Translations under genes and position numbers: made by a program
Shown here: positions 9,101-9,831 of the stretch, one piece after another
How positions within the stretch are numbered: the first letter of the stretch is position 1
Layout: each line of letters opens with the position of its first letter
Notes under the pieces: model-generated
Database searches by the model: none
What the model was told of the DNA's origin: nothing
Seen by the model: the letters and a program-made list of their open reading frames with translations, nothing else
DNA from: an uncultured Eubacteriales bacterium
GTDB lineage: Bacteria; Bacillota; Clostridia; Christensenellales; UBA1242
Reading direction: 5' to 3'
Length of the DNA: 9,831 nt
Assembly: GCA_949096025.1 (NCBI GenBank)
Contig: CARXKP010000038.1
Coordinates: 1 to 9,831, forward strand

Positions 9101-9728
9101 AGGTTGCACAAACTTAGCTGTTGTTGTAAACTTAACAGGTAAAGACTTAACTTTGATAGGTAACTTTATAATAGTTGAAGACCTCAAAGAACTTGAGGAT
9201 AAAGTAGAAATAATAGATGGTTATACATTCCGCACTACTTATAATGGAGTTACTACATTAGAGAAGATGCCTTCTGGACAGACAGAACTTACTCTTCCTA
9301 CTCTTCCAGATGGAAAAACTTATAAGATTATTGCAGGGGTTTTCCAAAATAATCAAGTGATTACTTCAGTAAGTATTCCTGGATGTGTTACTGAAATTGC
9401 AGATGATGCATTTAATGGTTGTAGAGGTCTTAAAACTGTTGCTATCGAAGAGGGAAATTTAGAGTATATTGGAATTAGAGCGTTCGCTGCTTGTTATGCT
9501 CTTGATACAATCAATATTCCTGAAACTGTTAAAACTATAGGAAATTATGCATTCAATAGCTGTAAAGTTCTTACAAGAGTTGTAATTCCTGCTAGTGTTG
9601 AGTCTGTTGGCGCAAGTGCTTTCATTCATTGTACCATTACTATAGTTGACCTTACTAATCTTGATTTGCAATCAAAACTTACAGGTGGTACTGATGGAGT
9701 ACTTACTTTCAAAACTACTCTTGACTAA
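123..9728 (+). CDS. Giant membrane-anchored BspA-type leucine-rich-repeat surface protein (about 3,201 aa)
   Basis: The start chosen is ATG 123, reading MSEELQNKEE; it has the G-rich ribosome-binding run 5 bases upstream and gives a hydrophilic tail before the membrane helix. In-frame ATG 96 and TTG 87 would add 9 or 12 residues, with no Shine-Dalgarno, that translate the homopolymers. Order of parts: charged tail 1-34; membrane segment 35-56; six tandem domains of about 161 residues, 67-1028; LRR entry region 1029-1169; then about 63 BspA-type LRR units (pattern IGxxAFxxCxxLxxVxIPxxVxx, about 23 residues) to the end, broken by six modules of about 40 residues. There is no signal-peptidase I site, lipobox, LPXTG motif or catalytic domain. 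BspA/LRR_5 proteins are known surface adhesins that bind host proteins or other bacteria; adhesion here is inferred. The N-in/C-out signal anchor would leave about 3,140 residues outside the cell. The frame has no break. The organism's exact ligand cannot be guessed. Confidence 0.95.
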   Translation: MSEELQNKEEQTSDAKPVSEKKQKRQLDEKSKKRILIITACLLFIVALILILVFTLKKCDNNTEPDLKGKVTFETTDANVSVSQGALEHTDGTSYNDAYNGDISNILKPLDFTAGGEEPADLTSWANLNFNFNKTKDDLVVRFTITNNGTEKLDFVTVNVISPDTTESNVEVLLSSNYEVLAPVGNTLLSNQVEYTITFSVPDKEKAASLKDFEIKFDIDKNEDLGKSDISGDVNFSSTNTNITISDAKFTHLDGSAYNANVSDNALDDIVKDLVFTAGGTAPVDLSTWKNLELNFDSEKSDMLLKFKVKNNSTRKLDYVSFNSNVTVPSGSNVAVEVLDSSILLEPNTENSEREVVVKFSVIDKTRTSKVSGIVVNFLSTIDEEKSKANLTGGVTFNVSDADVTITNAKFTHIDGSDYDANVSDSALSSFFKNLVFTKGGQSPENLSSWQNLKLNFDKDLNDLVLKFTVTNKGEGKLDYLRVNADPTFGSNIKITTTESTLLEPKKLGELAKEVEYKITFAVADKTKPFTATNFNVVIEIAKDQEKGKANLSGNVNFNVTDADVSVTNARFVHTDGSAYDANVSDLPLALQMLNLTFTEEGTVPTNLSTWKNLKLNFDEDLNDLILKFIVTNKGFEKLDYLRVSANATAGSNISITTTQSTLIPPDKVIGTDHIVEYEIRFSVKDKTQKPIASNFDVEIKIEKDQEKSNANLIGNVLFNVSDANATVSNARFVYSDGSKYEANVSENDTLSLVKDLVFTRDGQTPENLSSWQGLKLNFDEELSDIVLKFKVINNGRRGLDFIRVSALAQSNSNIEITSTSSTLLTPVRESETTNETEFVITFSVIDKTQRPAPTDFTVTVTVEKDEELGKSDLEGGVTFDVTDANVTVSEATLSYNAYVGDESVIMPELTFTKEADAPVGVANWSDLQLNFNENKDDIVITLLVTNNGEDASDFVDVITAKTSQNENIAVSVSANSTLLAPSSNTYLENEVELTITISMIDKSQTTRLNHFSIDFTIAKNTEAVVASTIENIEFDYNFDKHTASIKTVTLSENGENLSIPEKIRFDEDGEIYTFTSIDFAKFDGLNVGTLSLPKSVNEISIGAGTYVDNTHTTRYYDTNWTCQHIVIDEANTTYRTIDDAIVAIENNELIFSVNLTESNARTTGVTTVIPEGVVYIGNDALYTLVTKFSDAEKKVVSRESAFTNVYIPESVKFIGSRVFQDATRLENVEFPSALQAIGNNAFNNTKALNEDIVFPNTVRTIGESAFRYSGITGITLPSSLEKVSNRSFAVCPNLAGNVTIPVNVEVIEEYAFYEDANIQSLSMGESVTHIGQRAFSACRGMTTATISESIQVLGDYAFGFCESLTSQIILPNATDIGSFAFTECKLLPTIEINSTLTEIKESTFAGCSNFTNVYIPTNVKTIGKNAFLRCGGMTDLTIAEGVVTIGEQAFHQCSLITEVEIPASVKTIGNGAFNACSNLANVVLNEGVVTIGNSAFSGCRNLDKMYVKGTNEADVTNGSIILPNSLETLGNQAFYNLQQIKKLTIGENLVSIGDATFFGTGIEGELDLKNVTSIGTQTFQGAKITGLTFSGEGVTLGNQAFFNCASLIRVDTANNGYIKEVGNDAFNGARQLEYIDFKEGLESIGEKAFYQCINLDVELTLTSSMKNIGSYAFFGCVNLKTVVLDGITEIKEATFSGCTSITDLILPDTLEVIGVSAFSGCTGLNELTIPESVTTISENAFYNCTNLYYVQIDSDTVAQTGFGSKRNDQGYLTAYAKIVYARSQNVAFTTEWRNHQSHPITNPPSYTVTDSEGSEITYYGYTNWYPDITGSASFTTYDGFVFTKERGQYYLDGYVGSQSNIMLPTTYRRSSYTLRKINSPAVFSVTVPDIEIANFAFEGNEKLAEIINKSAIDLASEKVVYGIGEDINVIEDASASTLYIDNDGFVFNEIKGEKYLIAYIGSNEEIVLPSSYNDSIYKIKSYAFYNNDTIIKVEIPEGITEIGLNAFENCSMLASAKIPSTVTLIGETDDQFILDKDGEPTNKKNTDETIFKGCTKLVEVVNLSGVQVATPDSNATIITSGDSTVEITDYVFYGEAGNYTLIQYIGEETRLTLPESYKGEQYNIRANAFDGSALKYVKITSGVKSIGDYAFNRCRSLATVEFEEGVESIGDYAFYYTPISEITLPTTIKSIGRYAFNSCGGLKTVNLNEGLKVIDSAAFGACSALNKINLPSTLETVGTYVFNGAINLKTITIPSSLKVINDYMFNGCSGLESVEIENGVNTISFMAFRNCTSLTDIVTPESVKTILNNAFENCSNLRNVVLNGVETIGEWAFDKCVELTDISIPETIENISKFAFGDINTGGAYYEQYVPTPNCTKLSYTIEGGLRYLGNANNPYVYLISNADEGHYYSSFEIAEGCKIIGYSLFIDRWEISSIEIPSSVKFIYPYAFYNCGNLNEVVFNEGLTHIENNAFNNCFKLGAVEFPSTLMFIGKNAFYGCSSLTSLFLPSNVESIGENAFLGNSKLETITLNEGLLSIGSRAFEGCGLVETITIPSTVTSVYPSTFDDCTNLLEVINLSKVNLIINNGYTSVVTSLSDVSIDRITEAGYVFYKYNNQYYLAHCESDATEIVLPGYYKGEEYNISRNAFAKCPNVTTITIPASVRNVDANAFAGCTNLTKIINYTGTNIATGNYSTENRDEFDLTGDGWTATTSDDVVDEYENVTSTTTYENSEWQFKEEILTNKEGQLVSTTVTLVKYTGSATNLIIPKFAPEKNYKIGAEAFKANTVLESVIIPSCVKEIEANAFNSCNHLKTVELNKGLTTIGSSAFASCQSLEQITIPSSVKTIGSYTFNGAIKLKVANIEAEVALPSNMFRNCAALTNVTIGDKVGSIGQQVFFGCSALTDVKIGSKVSGIDNQAFMGCSSLKEIILPANVKTIGTNAFENCTSLENVDMKTINNSKEVTIASKAFLNCTGLTKFIVASSVKTIAADAFEGCTNLAVVVNLTGKDLTLIGNFIIVEDLKELEDKVEIIDGYTFRTTYNGVTTLEKMPSGQTELTLPTLPDGKTYKIIAGVFQNNQVITSVSIPGCVTEIADDAFNGCRGLKTVAIEEGNLEYIGIRAFAACYALDTINIPETVKTIGNYAFNSCKVLTRVVIPASVESVGASAFIHCTITIVDLTNLDLQSKLTGGTDGVLTFKTTLD
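225..290 (+). other. Signal-anchor transmembrane helix with Lys-rich cytoplasmic tail
   Basis: Residues 35-56 (starting ILIITACLLF) form one 22-residue hydrophobic stretch. It is preceded by a 34-residue tail dense in Lys, Arg, Glu and Gln, ending KSKKR, and followed by KKCDNN. The strong positive charge on the N side predicts tail-in, body-out. No small-residue cleavage motif follows the helix, so it probably stays as an uncleaved anchor. Cys59 just outside the membrane lacks the L-[AS]-[GA]-C lipobox context, so lipidation is unlikely. No other helix of this kind is apparent in the protein. Confidence 0.85.
321..3206 (+). repeat. Six tandem ~161-residue beta-rich domains forming the membrane-proximal stalk
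   Basis: Units start at nt 321, 810, 1293, 1776, 2259 and 2742 (residues 67, 230, 391, 552, 713, 874). The first spacing is 163 codons and the next four are exactly 161 codons (483 nt); unit 6 is about 155 residues. Shared landmarks in order: L-x-G-x-V-x-F-(6x)-[DN]-A-[DN]; a DGS-x-Y-(x)-ANVS stretch; F-T-x-x-G-x-x-P followed by NLSSW and LKLNFD; ND-(x)-VLKF-x-V-x-N-x-G-(x3)-LD; GSN-I then STLL-x-P; a tItFsV-x-DKT strand; and an EKDxE linker. Alternating hydrophobic residues and lack of helix suggest a beta-sandwich; the NxG...LD segment is loosely reminiscent of TasA/camelysin or DUF11-like domains, but I cannot assign a family. Units 2-4 share 16-18 base identical words in register (898, 1381, 1864). 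Confidence 0.85.
3207..3629 (+). other. LRR entry region (residues ~1029-1169), N-terminal cap of the BspA-type solenoid
   Basis: This 141-residue stretch joins the stalk to the LRR array. It begins with a strand-rich segment around FDYNFDKHTA, then LSIPEKIRFDEDGEIY, which resembles the opening cap of other BspA-type arrays (an exposed strand, an IP turn, then a G-x-x-Y strand leading to the first repeat). Its second half, IVIDEANTTYRTIDDA to a TTVIPEGVVYIG turn, matches the common BspA-family motif in which a VdexNxxY segment precedes xTxIPxxVxxIGxxAF. One degenerate LRR turn (LSLPKSVNEIS) lies between. Assignment rests on pattern memory of the family. Confidence 0.6.
3630..5390 (+). repeat. 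LRR block A: about 24 BspA-type leucine-rich repeats
   Basis: Residues 1170-1756 hold about 24 consecutive units of 21-25 residues, each of the form [IVL]GxxAFxxCxxLxxVxIPxxVxx, for example IGNGAFNACSNLANVVL. This is the longest uninterrupted solenoid in the protein. Units 14 (4617-4710 region) and 18 carry longer loops, including an insertion around YVKGTNEADVTNGS. Several units lack the core Cys (YNLQQI, FGTGI, QGAKI), mostly between 4710 and 4880. The Cys and Asn at turn positions fit the LRR_5/BspA subclass rather than internalin-type LRRs. Confidence 0.9.
5391..5633 (+). other. Aromatic-rich insertion between LRR block A and the first interblock module
   Basis: Residues 1757-1837 interrupt the LRR pattern. 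The first part (TVAQTGFGSKRNDQGYL and the following YAKIVYARS) looks like the C-terminal closing of block A. The rest, containing TTEWRNHQSHPITNPPSY and ITYYGYTNWYPDITG, is rich in Tyr, Trp, His and Pro, unlike the rest of the protein, which has very few Trp. I do not recognise a domain. It could be a flexible joint or a ligand-contact loop. Confidence 0.6.
5758..6341 (+). repeat. LRR blocks B and C: one and about three repeats
   Basis: Block B is a single unit (IANFAFEGNEKLAEI) followed by the exit segment INKSAIDLASE. Block C, after module copy 2, has IKSYAFYNN, IGLNAFENC and a degenerate FKGCTKLVEVVNLSG exit, with a polar insertion (TDDQFILDKDGEPTNKKN) before the last unit. Such very short solenoids between two capping modules are unusual and make this part bead-like. 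Confidence 0.75.
6492..7863 (+). repeat. LRR block D: about 18 repeats in two sub-blocks (11 + 7)
   Basis: From IRANAFDGS to the exit FDDCTNLLEVINLSK. The first 11 units run to ISKFAFGDI near 7198; a Tyr-rich loop (GGAYYEQYVPTPNCTKL) and the NPYVYL-type module follow, then seven more units from IIGYSLF to VYPSTF. Most units are canonical with IPSS/TV turns. The exit F-x-x-CTNL-x-EV-x-NLS recurs at the end of every block. Confidence 0.88.
8043..9150 (+). repeat. LRR blocks E and F: about 2 and 10 repeats
   Basis: Block E has only ISRNAFAKC and VDANAFAGC before the exit IINYTGTNIATG and a polar acidic linker (FDLTGDGWTATTSDDVVDEY, about 8220-8279). Block F, after module copy 5, runs from IGAEAFKAN to IAADAFEGC and exits with VVNLTGKDL. 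It includes two off-pattern units: a Val/Ala-rich turn ending LPSNMFRNC, and a unit with the insertion TINNSKEVTIASKAF. Confidence 0.85.
9330..9725 (+). repeat. LRR block G (five repeats) and C-terminal stub
   Basis: Units: IIAGVFQNN, IADDAFNGC, a longer unit EYIGIRAFAAC, IGNYAFNSC and VGASAFIHC. The exit IVDLTNLDLQSKLTG corresponds to the VVNLTGKDL exits of other blocks. The last 12 residues, TDGVLTFKTTLD (9690-9725), line up with the opening of module copy 6 (IDGYTFRTTYNG) and then stop. No sortase signal, GW/choline-binding, SLH or other wall-binding domain is present at the C-terminus. Confidence 0.85.
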
Positions 9729-9737
9729 ATTTTATAT

Positions 9738-9768
9738 AAAAAGGTGGACTTATGTCTGCCTTTTTTTT
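9738..9768 (+). terminator. Intrinsic (Rho-independent) terminator of the giant gene
   Basis: Ten bases after the TAA stop, bases 9738-9749 and 9754-9765 form a 12-bp stem around a TTAT loop: five A-U pairs, then GG/CC, two G-U wobbles and G-C, A-U, C-G near the loop. The right arm continues into an 8-T run (9761-9768). The A run on the left arm gives the mirror tract, so it may also work for transcription from the other strand. Confidence 0.9.
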
Positions 9769-9831
9769 GCTATTTTTAAATTGTAAATTTATATAATAGC
9801 CGCGGGATTCCGCTTTCAGAGAGGGAAAAAC
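9767..9831 (+). promoter_or_regulatory. Possible promoter and 5' end of a structured leader RNA (cut by window edge)
   Basis: TATAAT occurs at 9792-9797 with a weak -35-like TTGCTA at 9767-9772 (19-base spacer). It is followed by a GC-rich stretch in otherwise AT-rich DNA: GCGG-GATT-CCGC can pair as a short hairpin near 9801-9813, and then CAGAGAGGG (about 9818-9826). The CAGAGAG word after a GC-rich stem is reminiscent of stem I of T-box riboswitches that control aminoacyl-tRNA synthetase or amino-acid genes in Bacillota. Only about 30 bases are visible, with no specifier or antiterminator, so this is a weak call. Confidence 0.25.

Larger units (their letters stand above)
5634..9329 (+). repeat. 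Interblock module, six dispersed copies of ~40 residues
   Basis: A recurring module opens each later LRR block: copies start at about 5634, 5946, 6384, 7938, 8313 and 9210 (residues 1838, 1942, 2088, 2606, 2731, 3030). Shared pattern: DG[FY]-[VT]-F, a short turn, YYL or TL, then Y-x-G, a TEIVLP-like strand, x-Y-x-x-x-x-Y-[KN]-I, and straight into the first xxxAF of the next block. Copies 5 and 6 are divergent (copy 5 begins SEWQFKEE, copy 6 IDGYTFRTTYNG). A related but different module, with RYLGNANNPYVYL and a FEIAEGCKIIG turn, splits block D near 7246-7403; this NPYVYL form is familiar from many BspA-like proteins. The module probably caps one solenoid and starts the next. Confidence 0.75.

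Noticed and set aside
1076..9671. Antisense ORFs of 65-105 residues and alternate-frame + strand ORFs (such as 3766-3975 and 5386-5709)
   Set aside because: They lie wholly inside the giant coding region, have no ribosome-binding sites or recognisable domains, and their composition mirrors the repeated coding strand.
123..9728. Mycoplasma-type genetic code (TGA as Trp)
   Set aside because: Trp is encoded by TGG throughout and no in-frame TGA occurs in over 3,200 codons.
9640..9728. C-terminal LPXTG sortase signal or wall-binding domain
   Set aside because: The end reads LTGGTDGVLTFKTTLD, with no LPXTG-like motif, no hydrophobic helix and no positive tail.

Overview
The window is almost entirely one very large gene on the + strand: a continuous open frame of about 9.6 kb that encodes a surface protein of about 3,200 residues (roughly 350 kDa). 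It has its own apparent promoter upstream and an intrinsic terminator downstream, so it looks like a single-gene transcription unit. I see no RNA gene, mobile element, CRISPR array or credible second protein gene. The antisense and alternate-frame ORFs are shadows of the repetitive coding sequence.

The DNA is AT-rich. Arg is mostly AGA, Trp is TGG, and no in-frame TGA occurs, so the standard bacterial code applies and Mycoplasma-type code 4 does not. With a TTGACA-type promoter, a U-tailed terminator and a BspA-type leucine-rich-repeat (LRR) protein, this suggests a low-GC member of the Bacillota or a related gut or host-associated lineage. That placement is inference; no taxonomic marker gene is present.

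Layout: (1) bases 1-122 hold a promoter (-35 at 22-27) and a leader with three abutting homopolymers, T10, G9 and A6, the last running into the ATG at 123. (2) Residues 1-56 are a Lys/Glu-rich cytoplasmic tail plus one membrane segment. (3) Residues 67-1028 are six tandem domains of about 161 residues with a nearly invariant 483-nt period; I do not recognise the family with certainty. (4) Residues 1029-1169 are an LRR entry region. (5) Residues 1170 to the end hold about 63 BspA-type LRR units (LRR_5-like), split by six copies of a recurring module of about 40 residues into solenoid blocks of very unequal size. The last block runs into what looks like the first few residues of a seventh module, where the gene stops. 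(6) Bases 9729-9831 hold the terminator and, at the window edge, the possible start of another leader RNA.

The likely role, inferred from architecture, is a membrane-anchored adhesin or surface fibre: tail and anchor at the cell, a stalk of beta-rich domains, then a distal multi-block LRR region. The points most worth following are the homopolymer stack at the start codon (possible phase variation), the unrecognised 161-residue domain with its fixed period, the module-punctuated LRR architecture, and in-frame direct repeats that would allow clean size variation.
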